Position numbers and translations under genes: made by a program
Shown here: piece by piece, positions 6,179 to 6,197 of the stretch
Position numbering within the stretch: the stretch's first letter is position 1
Layout: the number at the start of each line of letters is the position of its first letter
The notes under the pieces: model-generated
Database searches by the model: none
What the model was told of the DNA's origin: nothing
The model's input: only the letters and a program-made list of their open reading frames with translations
Assembly (NCBI GenBank): GCA_913050205.1
Contig: CAJXAU010000106.1
Span: 1-6,197, forward strand
Length of the DNA stretch: 6,197 bases
Reading direction: 5' to 3'
DNA from: an uncultured Verrucomicrobiota bacterium
Lineage (GTDB): Bacteria > Verrucomicrobiota > Verrucomicrobiia > Limisphaerales > UBA1096

Positions 6179-6191
6179 GCGCTTGGCCAAA
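6179..6191. repeat. Partial palindrome copy directly upstream of the lipoprotein ATG
   Basis: GCGCTTGGCCAAA abuts the minus-strand ATG (6178). It occupies the place where a ribosome-binding site would be expected, and none is seen there. It would encode Leu-Ala-Lys-Arg if translation began at the TTG at 6190. Confidence 0.65.
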
Positions 6192-6197
6192 AGTAAC

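Overview
The window looks like chromosomal DNA from a moderately GC-rich Gram-negative bacterium, most likely of the Planctomycetota/Verrucomicrobiota group. This rests on the protein styles: a lipoprotein carrying a serine hydrolase fused to a NamZ/DUF1343 domain, and a large exported serine hydrolase fused to a sialidase/invertase-like propeller with a C-terminal ending (GKPVRLKFEF...KLYSF) that I associate with those phyla. The assignment is inference. I see no tRNA, rRNA, CRISPR array, transposase or phage gene.

Layout. Bases 1-446 hold the 3' part of proB (glutamate 5-kinase, end of the kinase domain plus PUA domain). One base later mazG (448-1134) starts, so the two housekeeping genes look translationally coupled. 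A 73-base gap with a small hairpin and a GGAGG ribosome-binding site leads into an 879-residue exported protein (1208-3847, GTG start): signal peptide, beta-lactamase-fold serine hydrolase, then a propeller with four S-x-D-x-x-x-W motifs and a C-terminal strand-rich module. Six bases beyond its stop, and convergent with it, lies the stop of a 774-residue minus-strand lipoprotein (3854-6178): lipobox, serine hydrolase with S-L-T-K, Y-S-D and H-T-G motifs, then a full NamZ-like (DUF1343, GH171) exo-beta-N-acetylmuramidase domain.

How the genes may work together. The lipoprotein joins in one chain two activities that Bacillus subtilis encodes as separate neighbouring genes (amiE, a beta-lactamase-family muramyl-peptide amidase, and namZ), so it is plausibly a bifunctional enzyme for trimming muropeptides or glycan ends at the cell envelope. 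The propeller fusion has the same plan (serine hydrolase first, glycan-type module second) and may act on an acylated or peptide-bearing carbohydrate outside the cytoplasm, but its substrate cannot be read from the sequence.

The most striking non-gene signal is an iterated palindrome. CTTGGCCAAG occurs perfectly eight times and its TTGGCCAA core eleven times in 6.2 kb, with a longest form of GCGCTTGGCCAAGCGC (1262-1277). It lies mostly inside genes, always in a frame giving Leu-Ala-Lys or Leu-Gly-Gln, and concentrates in leader, linker and tail segments. It resembles in behaviour, but not in sequence, the HIP1 palindrome of cyanobacteria.
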